From Chitinophagaceae bacterium (GTDB lineage Bacteria; Bacteroidota; Bacteroidia; Chitinophagales; Chitinophagaceae), in contig DMPB01000184.1 in NCBI GenBank assembly GCA_003456175.1, positions 33,875-49,916 of the forward strand: 16,042 bases of DNA. The letters run 5' to 3'. Positions 7,827 to 14,647 of the stretch are shown here, one piece after another (the stretch's first letter is position 1; every line of letters starts with the position of its first letter). The notes under the pieces were generated by a model. The model saw only the letters and a program-made list of their open reading frames with translations, was not told where the DNA came from and searched no databases. Both the position numbers and the translations under genes were made by a program.

Positions 7827-8621
7827 TTATTCTTCGGTAATCGCTATTGTAATAGGTTGCCTATACCGATATACCACTGGCTTGCCATTAATAGTTGCAG
7901 CCTTCCACTTTCCAGCGGTAAGAATCATGCGTTTAGCTTCTTCATCGGCAGAAAATTCAATGGATTGAGAAATGTCTACATCGCCTACCAAACCATCCTT
8001 AAAAATTGAGAAGTCTACTCTAACACTATACCTGCCTGATGGCATAATGCTTAACATACGGTCTGGTACTTTTAAATTACGCTGCAAGTGTTTGGTAAAT
8101 GCGGGTATACCACCCTCAAAAGTTGCTTCTACAAGAACTTCTGTTGTATCGCGTTGATATTGTGGAATAGGTGAAGTACTACCGTCGCGGTATACAATCT
8201 GTTTGGTACTGTAGTTAAATTCCTTTTTCCGCTTACCCAATTCAAATTCTACTTTACGATCAATACCCATTGTATCGTTATAAAAGAACCAATCACCTTC
8301 ACGCTTACCACCAACCACTTTTCCAATGCTATCTAACCTCCCTTTTGAATCGTAGTAACACCATTTACCGCAAGGTTTCGTTCCATCTTCATCTAAATAA
8401 CGTTCTACTTTTATCATTGGGCCATAAGCGTTGTAGAATAAGTAAGCAAAACTTGTGTCCGTTTCTTTGCGAATAATCAGTAAATATTTCCCAGATTTTA
8501 TATCGGTAGTTCCTTCGCTAAAGTTCGCGTCTTTAAACAAATAGTATTTATTATCATCGTTTTGTTGTGCCCTTACGGTAAATGAAAACAGGAGTAACAA
8601 TACAAAAAGTGAGTTTTTCAT
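7827..8621 (-). CDS. Secreted protein with MORN-like repeats and TonB C-terminal domain
   Basis: 264 residues from the ATG at 8621. An upstream in-frame ATG at 8693 would add 24 residues in front of an evident signal peptide (MKNSLFVLLLLFSFTVRAQQ), so the later start is preferred. Residues about 86-115 resemble MORN/YwqK-type repeats (WCYYDSKGRLDSIGKVVGGK then REGDWFFYN). Residues about 165-264 look like a TonB C-terminal domain, with GIPAFTKHLQRNLKVP, then VRVDFSIFKDGLVGDV, then a closing INGKPVVYRYRQPITI. The N-terminal signal appears cleavable and no ExbBD genes are near, so a role as a true energy transducer is doubtful; many Bacteroidota proteins carry this domain as a periplasmic module. 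A GATATTTG box lies 5 bases upstream of the start. Confidence 0.8.
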   Translation of the reverse strand: MKNSLFVLLLLFSFTVRAQQNDDNKYYLFKDANFSEGTTDIKSGKYLLIIRKETDTSFAYLFYNAYGPMIKVERYLDEDGTKPCGKWCYYDSKGRLDSIGKVVGGKREGDWFFYNDTMGIDRKVEFELGKRKKEFNYSTKQIVYRDGSTSPIPQYQRDTTEVLVEATFEGGIPAFTKHLQRNLKVPDRMLSIMPSGRYSVRVDFSIFKDGLVGDVDISQSIEFSADEEAKRMILTAGKWKAATINGKPVVYRYRQPITIAITEE

Positions 8622-8712
8622 ATAATCAAATATCGCCACAAGAATACAATTTTCGTAAATTAAAATGGTTGCTAAAATTAGTTGCATAAACAACTTTCAA
8701 TCAAAATCACCT

Positions 8713-8720
8713 TATATTTG
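8713..8720 (+). promoter_or_regulatory. -7 type promoter box of the thiolase gene
   Basis: TATATTTG matches the Bacteroidota TAnnTTTG box and leaves a 22-base A-rich leader before the ATG. I see no good TTTG element at the expected distance upstream. The 121-bp region is shared with the divergent TonB-domain gene. Confidence 0.4.
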
Positions 8721-8742
8721 AAACAGAAAAATACAGATTGCT

Positions 8743-9918
8743 ATGCAAGAGGCTTATATCGTTGCCGGCTACAGAACTGCCGTGGGCAAAAGCAAAAAAG
8801 GCGCATTACGCTTTTTCAGACCCGATGATTTAGCGGTTGAAGTAATCAAAGGTGTGGCTGCCGCTGTACCGGGCCTAGACACCAATACTGTTGATGATGT
8901 TATTGTAGGTAACGCTGTACCTGAAGCCGAACAAGGCCTACAGTTTGGCCGTACGATTGCCGCTAAAGCGCTAGGTATTGATGTAGCAGGCATTACCATT
9001 AATCGCTACTGTGCTAGCGGCTTAGAAAGTATTGCCATGGCAACTGCTAAAATTCGTACTGGCATGGCCGAAATTATTGTTGCAGGCGGCACCGAAAGTA
9101 TGAGCATGGTACCAACAGCAGGATGGAAAACCGTACCTAGCTACGCCATTGCGAAAGACGAGCCCGATTACTATTTGAGCATGGGCCTTACTGCCGAAGC
9201 TGTTGCAAAAGAGTTTAATGTGAATCGTGAAGATCAAGATGCTTTTGCACTTGCTAGCCATCAAAAAGCAGCAGCAGCCATTGCAAATGGCTATTTCAAA
9301 GAAGGCATATTGCCCATTCATGTAGAGCAAGTATACCTCAACGAAAAAGGAAAAAGAGCTGTAAAAAATTACACTTTCGACACCGACGAAGGAGTACGTG
9401 CCGACACCAGTATTGAAGCTTTAGCAAAATTGAAACCTGCCTTTGCACAAGGTGGTAGCGTTACAGCCGGCAATAGCAGCCAAACCAGCGATGGTGCAGC
9501 CTTTGTAATGGTAATGAGTGAACTCCGTGTTAAAGAACTTGGTATACAACCTATTGGTCGTTTGGTGAATTGTGCTAGTGCAGGTGTACACCCACGTATT
9601 ATGGGTATTGGCCCTGTAGCAGCTATACCGAAAGTATTGAAACAAGCAAACCTTAACCTTAGCGATATTGATTTGATTGAACTCAACGAAGCGTTTGCAT
9701 CGCAATCGCTAGCTGTAATACGTGAGTTAGGGTTAGATGCGTCAAGAGTTAACATTAATGGCGGAGCTATTGCACTGGGGCATCCGCTAGGTTGCACAGG
9801 GGCTAAGCTAACAATTCAATTACTCAGCGATTTAAAACGTCTTGGTAAGCGTTACGGTATGGTAAGCGCCTGCGTTGGTGGCGGCCAAGGCATTGCTGGC
9901 ATTATTGAACGCTTGTAA
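8743..9918 (+). CDS. Acetyl-CoA C-acyltransferase (thiolase)
   Basis: A complete 391-residue thiolase that cleaves 3-ketoacyl-CoA, or in reverse condenses acetyl-CoA, in the cytoplasm. The nucleophile Cys90 is in NRYCASGLESIAMA. The second motif NEAFASQ is near 316-322. The base His347 lies in GGAIALGHPLG and the acid/base Cys377 in CVGGGQGIAGI, so all catalytic residues are present. Sequence alone does not settle long-chain beta-oxidation against short-chain acetoacetyl-CoA use; the form resembles the fadA type. No hydratase/dehydrogenase partner gene is adjacent, so it is a single-gene unit: its own promoter box in front, a strong terminator behind, and a divergent gene upstream. Confidence 0.93.
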   Translation: MQEAYIVAGYRTAVGKSKKGALRFFRPDDLAVEVIKGVAAAVPGLDTNTVDDVIVGNAVPEAEQGLQFGRTIAAKALGIDVAGITINRYCASGLESIAMATAKIRTGMAEIIVAGGTESMSMVPTAGWKTVPSYAIAKDEPDYYLSMGLTAEAVAKEFNVNREDQDAFALASHQKAAAAIANGYFKEGILPIHVEQVYLNEKGKRAVKNYTFDTDEGVRADTSIEALAKLKPAFAQGGSVTAGNSSQTSDGAAFVMVMSELRVKELGIQPIGRLVNCASAGVHPRIMGIGPVAAIPKVLKQANLNLSDIDLIELNEAFASQSLAVIRELGLDASRVNINGGAIALGHPLGCTGAKLTIQLLSDLKRLGKRYGMVSACVGGGQGIAGIIERL

Positions 9919-9960
9919 GCAATTGTGCTCACTTTCACCTATACATGAGAGCACGATATC

Positions 9961-9985
9961 GCTCCGCCTTTGGCGGAGCTTTTTT
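9961..9985 (+). terminator. Rho-independent terminator after the thiolase gene
   Basis: GCTCCGCC-TTT-GGCGGAGC is a perfect 8-bp GC-rich stem with a 3-base loop, followed by six T residues. It starts 42 bp after the thiolase stop and lies between the convergent thiolase and archaemetzincin genes. The T-run favours the plus strand. Confidence 0.9.
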
Positions 9986-9993
9986 ATGCAGTA

Positions 9994-10590
9994 TTACTTA
10001 CGTAAATGAACGAGCTTACGCTTACAAGCATTACAAAAAGCAACGAGGCTATCTTGTATCATCTTACCATGAGCATCTCGCATGTAACAGTTGGATGTTG
10101 TACAATGTGGCAATCCTGCGTTGTGCCCTATTTCGTGTATCACTACTTTAAACAGTCTGCTATTAATATGTTTTCGTAAGCGAAATGTACTCGCCACAGC
10201 ACCGTTACCAGGTTGATAACCTAACCCGAAAATGCCAAAATCGTGATGCTGCTCGTTGCTATGACTCACATCTTTTACCGTAAGGTACACAACTGTTCGG
10301 TACGATAATGTATCGGACTGTATAGCAGCTAACTTTATCAAGGTATCGGCTCTGTAACGCTGCCGCTGTTTATAATACGCTTGTTTGGGCAGTGGTCTTG
10401 CGGGCAACAAGATAATGCTACAATTGAGCGCCTGCTGCAAGCTATCGGCCAATGCTACTGCAGTACTTTCAGGAAATGTTCCTAAAGGTTGTAAGGCTAT
10501 AATTGGTTCGGCTGCAATTTTAGTAGGGCTTTTATTTGTTTCGCAAGCCAACAAAAAATTAAATAATATGATTATAACCCAATAACGCAT
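9994..10590 (-). CDS. Archaemetzincin-like zinc metallopeptidase, lipoprotein form (M54)
   Basis: 198 residues. The core HEIGHNAGLPHC (H152, E153, H156, H162, C163), then C168-Y-M170 and a closing C186-N-A-C189, matches the archaemetzincin signature HExxHxxGxxHCx4CxM...CxxC. That signature combines a catalytic zinc site with a second, structural zinc held by four cysteines. The N-terminus MRYWVIIILFNFLLAC is a lipoprotein signal with Cys16, so the enzyme would be anchored outside the cytoplasm, whereas described family members are mostly cytoplasmic. Its ATG overlaps the TAA of the peroxidase gene by one base (TAATG), so the two are translationally coupled. The substrate is unknown. The stop codon overlaps a copy of the dispersed TTACGTAA motif. 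Confidence 0.88.
   Translation of the reverse strand: MRYWVIIILFNFLLACETNKSPTKIAAEPIIALQPLGTFPESTAVALADSLQQALNCSIILLPARPLPKQAYYKQRQRYRADTLIKLAAIQSDTLSYRTVVYLTVKDVSHSNEQHHDFGIFGLGYQPGNGAVASTFRLRKHINSRLFKVVIHEIGHNAGLPHCTTSNCYMRDAHGKMIQDSLVAFCNACKRKLVHLRK
9996..10008 (-). repeat. Dispersed motif CATTTACGTAAGT, copy 2
   Basis: Exact 13-mer on the minus strand, forming the last codons of the archaemetzincin gene. The 17-base form TTACTTACGTAAATGAA (9994-10010) is identical to copy 1. Confidence 0.7.
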
Positions 10591-11180
10591 TAGCTTTCAA
10601 TAGCATTGGTTACAATAGTATCGAGCGGGCTTACGGTTTGATCGAAAAAGTGCGTAAGTCGGCCTTTTTCATCTATCAAATACTTGCAGAAATTCCATAC
10701 CGGCTTTTGATTGCACCATCCATTTTTATGTTCGTGCGATAGCCAGTAATATACCGGGTGCTGACCTAAGCCACCTCGTACTTGCACTTTTAGCATTACT
10801 GGAAATGCTACACGGTATTCTGTTTTGCAGAATTGAGCAATTGTTTCATCGGTATCGGGCTCTTGTTGTTTAAAATCGTTACTGGGAAAAGCAAGTATTA
10901 CCAAGCTATTGCGGTAACGATGATACAACTCTTGCAACTCGGCATATTGCGCTGTATAACCGCAGTAGCTGGCAGTATTCACTACGAGAATTTTTTTACC
11001 CGCAAGGGTGCTCAATCTTACATTGGTTCCATTGTTAGCAGTTGCCTCCAAAATGTGAAACGATTCTGGCGGTAAGGTTTTTTTCGGTGCTACTTTAACG
11101 GCACTATTAGAACGAAACACCTTGTGCACCCGCATTAACAGTGGGTACAGCTTTTTAGCTACAACTTGGGGAATATGCAT
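10590..11180 (-). CDS. Glutathione peroxidase family thiol peroxidase
   Basis: 196 residues from ATG 11180. It reduces hydrogen peroxide or lipid peroxides; bacterial members of this non-selenium type mostly use thioredoxin. The peroxidatic Cys73 is in NTASYCGYTAQY. Then come FPSNDFKQQEP (Gln106 of the catalytic set), a candidate resolving Cys118 in AQFCKTEYRVAFP, and W162-N-F in VWNFCKYLID. The N-terminal 40 residues (MHIPQVVAKKLYPLLMRV...) form a basic/hydrophobic extension that I also know from a Bacteroidota subgroup, which supports this start. An in-frame TTG at 11204 would add eight residues (RRATPIR) and is less likely. The gene follows the aldehyde dehydrogenase by 39 bp and is coupled to the archaemetzincin gene. 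Confidence 0.9.
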   Translation of the reverse strand: MHIPQVVAKKLYPLLMRVHKVFRSNSAVKVAPKKTLPPESFHILEATANNGTNVRLSTLAGKKILVVNTASYCGYTAQYAELQELYHRYRNSLVILAFPSNDFKQQEPDTDETIAQFCKTEYRVAFPVMLKVQVRGGLGQHPVYYWLSHEHKNGWCNQKPVWNFCKYLIDEKGRLTHFFDQTVSPLDTIVTNAIES

Positions 11181-11219
11181 ACGTATTGGGGTTGCTCGTC
11201 GCAAAGTAATGGTACCATG

Positions 11220-12590
11220 CTACTTCATGAACATTTTAAACAACTTCATTTTGCCCTTAAAAGGCGGAAATTTAAAAGCAGGATTAAACCAAGTTGGCGT
11301 TTTTAAAATAGGCTTCGCGTGAGTAAATGTGTAGAAGCTGTGCTTACCATGGTACGTTCCAATACCACTATTACCAATGCCACCAAAGGGCAGATGTTCA
11401 TTAGCCAAATGCCACAATGTATTGTTCACGCAACCGCCACCGAAGGGTACTTGCTCCATCCAAAAACGCTCTTCACTGCTATTGTTGGTGAATATATACA
11501 ACGCTAAAGGATTGGGCTGCCGCTGTACTATTTGCAATGCTGCAGTATGGTCGCTATAACTAAAAATGGGTAAGATAGGCCCAAAAATTTCATCTTGCAT
11601 GATGTTGCTATCGGGCATTATTTGCGTCAATAAAGTAGGCTCGATTTTACGGGAAGCAACATCGTAACCGCCACCATGTACAATGGTACCTTGCGGTAAA
11701 TATTGAAGCAATTGCTGAAAACGCTTCTCAGATATAATTTTAGGATACTCTGTATTTGTTAAAGGTTGCTTACCATACATTCGCTCAATGCTATCTTTCA
11801 ATGCTGTGATTGTTGCATCTAATACCGATTCGTGCACCAACAAGTAATCGGGTGCAACACAAGTTTGCCCAGCATTTAAACACTTACCCAAAACAATTCT
11901 ATCGGCCGCCACTTTCACGTTAGCATTAGCAGTAACAATAGCGGGGCTCTTACCTCCTAATTCTAACGTAACGGGTACTAGCTGTGCTGCCGCCATTTGA
12001 TAAATAGCTTTCCCAACGGGAATACTTCCTGTGAAAAAGATATGTGCAAATCGAAAGCCTTGCAGTAATGCAGGCAACACCGTATGCCCTTCTCCTTCAA
12101 CTACTGCAATATATTGTTGCTCAAACACTTCGGCTATCATAGTAGCTACTAAGGCCGATGTTGCCGGAGCCAACTCACTCGGTTTCAATACAGCACAATT
12201 ACCTCCGGCAATAGCACCAATGAGCGGCGCTATTAACAATTGAAATGGGTAATTCCATGGTGCAATAATGCAAACTACCCCAAGCGGATCGTAATATAGC
12301 TTGCTACTTCCTGGCAGGTTTAACAAGTTGGTACGTACCGATTGTGGCTGCATCCATTTACGTAAGTGAGCTAATGTGTATTTTATCTCGTTAAGTGTAA
12401 AACCAACTTCGCTAGCATAGGCTTCTTCGGCACTCTTACCTAAATCGGTATACAAGGCTTCTAATATGGCCGATTCATATTTTCTAATAACTGCTTGCAG
12501 CATTAATAATTGCTGCTTTCTAAAGTGGTAGCTTAGGGTTGCACCTGTATTAAAATACTGTTGTTGTGCTTGCGGAATTTGTACCAACAT
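11220..12590 (-). CDS. Aldehyde dehydrogenase, class 3-like
   Basis: 456 residues, the usual length of the ALDH3 group, which oxidises fatty and other aldehydes to acids with NAD(P)+. The oxyanion Asn113 is in APWNYPFQL, the general base Glu210 in LELGGKSPAIV, and the nucleophile Cys244 in GQTCVAPDY. IFGPILPIF and PFGGIGNSGIGTYHGKHSF follow near the C-terminus, all normal. The C-terminal tail (FKFPPFKGKMKLFKMFMK) is basic and amphipathic, as in members that bind membranes. It is the first gene of a minus-strand unit with the peroxidase and the zinc protease, which suggests handling of lipid peroxidation products (inference). A TATCTTAG box (12615-12608) with TTG 18 bases further upstream is a possible promoter. 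Confidence 0.92.
   Translation of the reverse strand: MLVQIPQAQQQYFNTGATLSYHFRKQQLLMLQAVIRKYESAILEALYTDLGKSAEEAYASEVGFTLNEIKYTLAHLRKWMQPQSVRTNLLNLPGSSKLYYDPLGVVCIIAPWNYPFQLLIAPLIGAIAGGNCAVLKPSELAPATSALVATMIAEVFEQQYIAVVEGEGHTVLPALLQGFRFAHIFFTGSIPVGKAIYQMAAAQLVPVTLELGGKSPAIVTANANVKVAADRIVLGKCLNAGQTCVAPDYLLVHESVLDATITALKDSIERMYGKQPLTNTEYPKIISEKRFQQLLQYLPQGTIVHGGGYDVASRKIEPTLLTQIMPDSNIMQDEIFGPILPIFSYSDHTAALQIVQRQPNPLALYIFTNNSSEERFWMEQVPFGGGCVNNTLWHLANEHLPFGGIGNSGIGTYHGKHSFYTFTHAKPILKTPTWFNPAFKFPPFKGKMKLFKMFMK
12355..12367 (+). repeat. Dispersed motif CATTTACGTAAGT, copy 3
   Basis: Exact 13-mer inside the aldehyde dehydrogenase gene, where the minus strand encodes AHLRKWM. A copy inside a conserved coding region shows that the motif is not limited to spacers. 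Confidence 0.65.
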
Positions 12591-12645
12591 AATCTTGTAA
12601 TTGGTTTCTAAGATAGTATAGTTTTAAACGAAGCAATGCAGTAGC

Positions 12646-12653
12646 TATATTCG
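12646..12653 (+). promoter_or_regulatory. Possible promoter box of cdsA
   Basis: TATATTCG is one base off TAnnTTTG and lies 3 bases before the ATG in a 66-bp divergent spacer. If it is used, the transcript would be leaderless. No clear upstream element. Confidence 0.3.
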
Positions 12654-12656
12654 TAT

Positions 12657-13568
12657 ATGGCATTGAACTTACAAACGCTTAAAACCCGAAGCATTAGTGC
12701 TATTTTTTTTGTAGCAATTATGCTGTTAGGTCTATGTTATAACCAATGGACCTTTTTATTGTTGTTCAGCATTATTCATGTGGGTTGTTGGTGGGAGTAT
12801 CAAAAACTAATAGGTACTATTTATCCTGCATACAAAACTATTACGGCCTTTCATAAATACGGTGCCATTGTACTCGGACAAGCGTTACTACTGCTTGCCT
12901 CAAGGCATCATTACAGTTTAGGCACCTTAGCACTTGATGCTGTTGGTGCTTGGTTGCTACTTACTTGTATTGTGGCATTACCCGTAGGCATTATTGTAAT
13001 TGGCAGAAACACAGAAACCAATACCATTAAGCATACTCTTATTGGCTGGATATATATTTCCTTGAGTTGGATGTGTATGCAATTACTCAGAAATAGCGAT
13101 GCTTCGCAACATCAAACAGGACAGTGGATACCAATTATCATTATTGCTACTATTTGGATTAATGACACTATGGCTTATATTGTTGGTTCACTCATTGGCA
13201 AAACGCCACTTGCTGCTATATCGCCCAAGAAAACTTGGGAAGGTACCATTGGCGGCGCCATACTTGCTATTGGGGTAGTAAGCTTAGGATTACCGCCTAT
13301 TGTACATACTTACGTAAATGAAGCTGCACTTCATTTTAGCTTATTAGGTAAGCTATTGCCGTGGCAAGTGTTAGTACCACTCACTGCTATTATTGCTACG
13401 GTAGGTACACTTGGCGATTTGTTGGAAAGCAAACTCAAAAGGATGGCGGGCGTTAAAGATAGCGGCAATATGATGCCTGGCCATGGTGGCTTTTTAGACC
13501 GTTTTGATAGCTTACTTTTAGCAACACCTATTGTATGGCTTTTTACAGAAATGCTGTTACGTTGGTAG
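12657..13568 (+). CDS. cdsA: Phosphatidate cytidylyltransferase (CDP-diacylglycerol synthase)
   Basis: 303 residues with multiple membrane segments. It makes CDP-diacylglycerol from phosphatidate and CTP in the inner membrane, the branch point to phosphatidylethanolamine and phosphatidylglycerol. The family signature S-x-x-K-R-x4-K-D-x8-H-G-G-x2-D-R-x-D is fully present at residues 258-284 (SKLKRMAGVKDSGNM then MPGHGGFLDRFD). ISPKKTWEGTIGG, near residues 190-200, is the second conserved block. The gene is followed 39 bp later by psd, another phospholipid gene. The phosphatidylserine synthase step between them is not encoded in this window. Confidence 0.96.
   Translation: MALNLQTLKTRSISAIFFVAIMLLGLCYNQWTFLLLFSIIHVGCWWEYQKLIGTIYPAYKTITAFHKYGAIVLGQALLLLASRHHYSLGTLALDAVGAWLLLTCIVALPVGIIVIGRNTETNTIKHTLIGWIYISLSWMCMQLLRNSDASQHQTGQWIPIIIIATIWINDTMAYIVGSLIGKTPLAAISPKKTWEGTIGGAILAIGVVSLGLPPIVHTYVNEAALHFSLLGKLLPWQVLVPLTAIIATVGTLGDLLESKLKRMAGVKDSGNMMPGHGGFLDRFDSLLLATPIVWLFTEMLLRW
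13308..13320 (-). repeat. Dispersed motif CATTTACGTAAGT, copy 4
   Basis: Exact 13-mer on the minus strand, inside cdsA, where the plus strand encodes TYVNEA. With the following AA it reads ACTTACGTAAATGAA, as in copies 1 and 2. Confidence 0.65.
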
Positions 13569-13576
13569 CAGGCTAT

Positions 13577-13584
13577 TATCTTTA
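13577..13584 (+). promoter_or_regulatory. Possible promoter box of psd
   Basis: TATCTTTA is one base off TAnnTTTG, 23 bases before the psd ATG. It suggests psd may also be transcribed separately from cdsA. Confidence 0.3.
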
Positions 13585-13607
13585 CCCCCAAATTATTTCA
13601 TAGAATC

Positions 13608-14267
13608 ATGACCATTCATCGCGAAGGCTACCAAAGTATTGGCATTGCAACCCTACTATTTGGCATTATCAACGTAATTAGTTTTATGTTTCTAAGCGCC
13701 GAAATGCCTTGGTTAGCCACTACTATTTTTATCGTAACACTCGGATTGGTGTTATTTATCATTTCATTTTTCAGGATTCCTAATCGTAAGCTTACGGTTA
13801 ACCCACAACAGATTATTTGTCCGGCCGATGGTAAGGTTGTTGTGATAGAAGAAGTACACGACGAAGAATATTTTAAAGACAAACGCTTACAGGTGAGTAT
13901 TTTCATGAGCCCTGCCAATGTACACGTGAACAGAAATGGCATTAGTGGTCAGGTGGTTTATAACCAATACCATAAAGGCAAGTATTTAGTGGCTTGGCAT
14001 CCGAAAAGTAGTACTGAAAACGAACGTTGGAGTGTGGTAATCAAAAACAACTATGGCGAAGTACTCTTCAAACAAATTGCCGGTGCTTTAGCCAAACGCA
14101 TTTGTAACTATACTAAAGTAGGGCAACAAGTGCAACAAGGCGATGAGTATGGCTTTATTAAGTTTGGTAGCAGGGTTGATATTCTATTACCAATTGGCAC
14201 TAAAGTGAATGTTGAAATGAACCAAACCGTACAGGGTGGTGTAACGGTTTTAGGCACTTTCGCTTAA
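13608..14267 (+). CDS. psd: Phosphatidylserine decarboxylase, short proenzyme type
   Basis: 219 residues, the compact archaeal-type/PSD-related form. It converts phosphatidylserine to phosphatidylethanolamine at the membrane. Two hydrophobic segments open the protein (about 10-28 and 33-54). VNPQQIICPADGKVVVIEE and then FMSPANVHVNRNG, which holds a conserved His, follow. The self-cleavage site is the Gly187-Ser188 pair in IKFGSRVDILLP: cleavage would give a beta chain of 187 residues and a 32-residue alpha chain whose Ser188 becomes the pyruvoyl cofactor. It lies 39 bp after cdsA on the same strand. A TATCTTTA box in that gap may give it its own promoter. Confidence 0.95.
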   Translation: MTIHREGYQSIGIATLLFGIINVISFMFLSAEMPWLATTIFIVTLGLVLFIISFFRIPNRKLTVNPQQIICPADGKVVVIEEVHDEEYFKDKRLQVSIFMSPANVHVNRNGISGQVVYNQYHKGKYLVAWHPKSSTENERWSVVIKNNYGEVLFKQIAGALAKRICNYTKVGQQVQQGDEYGFIKFGSRVDILLPIGTKVNVEMNQTVQGGVTVLGTFA

Positions 14268-14346
14268 CATTTTAACGTTTTGGCAGTGTAACACTGTAAC
14301 AATATTGTTTATTTTAGAGGCATCATTTATCCAAAATTCAACTTTA

Positions 14347-14529
14347 ATGAAAAAGGTATTAACACTTGTAATGGCTGCAGCTTTAGTTAGCGGCGTAGCA
14401 TTTGCTGGCGGTGGCGAAGGAAAGAAATGTGCTAAAGGCAAGAGCTGCTGCAAAAAAGAAAAAAGCTGCAACAAAGAAGAAAAAGGTACTGAAAAGAAAG
14501 AAGAGAAGAAAGAAGCTAAAAAAGCTTAA
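14347..14529 (+). CDS. Small secreted Lys/Glu/Cys-rich protein
   Basis: 60 residues. MKKVLTLVMAAALVSGVAFA is a clean signal peptide with an AFA cleavage site at 18-20. The mature 40 residues start GGGEGKK and hold four cysteines (28, 34, 35, 41) in a Cx5CCx5C spacing. They then turn into a Lys/Glu tail (residues 43-60, made almost only of K and E with an AKKA end). An in-frame start at 14305 would only place 14 residues before the signal peptide and is rejected. A strong terminator follows 23 bp after the stop, so this is a single-gene transcript. The function is unknown; the cysteine spacing could bind a metal or form disulphides, but that is inference from composition. Confidence 0.75.
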   Translation: MKKVLTLVMAAALVSGVAFAGGGEGKKCAKGKSCCKKEKSCNKEEKGTEKKEEKKEAKKA

Positions 14530-14551
14530 TCGAATTATCTGCTTTTCAGAG

Positions 14552-14585
14552 AAACCTCAAAGTATCATTGCTTTGAGGTTTTTTT
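14552..14585 (+). terminator. Rho-independent terminator after the small Cys/Lys-rich gene
   Basis: AAACCTCAAAG and CTTTGAGGTTT pair as an 11-bp stem around an 8-base loop, and the 3' arm continues into a run of seven T residues. It fits the plus-strand gene ending at 14529. Confidence 0.85.
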
Positions 14586-14589
14586 AGGT

Positions 14590-14602
14590 CATTTACGTAA
14601 GT
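14590..14602 (+). repeat. Dispersed motif CATTTACGTAAGT, copy 5
   Basis: Exact 13-mer in the spacer between the terminator and the DUF502 gene promoter. It extends on the right to CATTTACGTAAGTAA, shared with copy 1. Confidence 0.7.
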
Positions 14603-14631
14603 AAATACCATCGATTCAATTGCTTAGCTAT

Positions 14632-14639
14632 TACTTTCG
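14632..14639 (+). promoter_or_regulatory. Possible promoter box of the DUF502 gene
   Basis: TACTTTCG is one base off TAnnTTTG and lies 8 bases before the ATG. No clear upstream element. Confidence 0.35.
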
Positions 14640-14647
14640 CACCTAAC

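Noticed and set aside
8622..8693. Upstream start (8693) for the TonB-domain protein
   Set aside because: It would bury the signal peptide behind 24 residues and overlap the likely promoter box.
9022..9797. Several long minus-strand ORFs under the thiolase gene
   Set aside because: They are antisense shadows of a well-conserved coding region, with low-complexity, non-family sequence.
14284..14296. Hairpin CAGTG-TAA-CACTG after psd as a terminator
   Set aside because: The stem is only 5 bp and no T-run follows.
14305..14346. Longer N-terminus for the small Cys/Lys-rich protein
   Set aside because: It would put extra residues in front of a perfect signal peptide; the ATG at 14347 fits.
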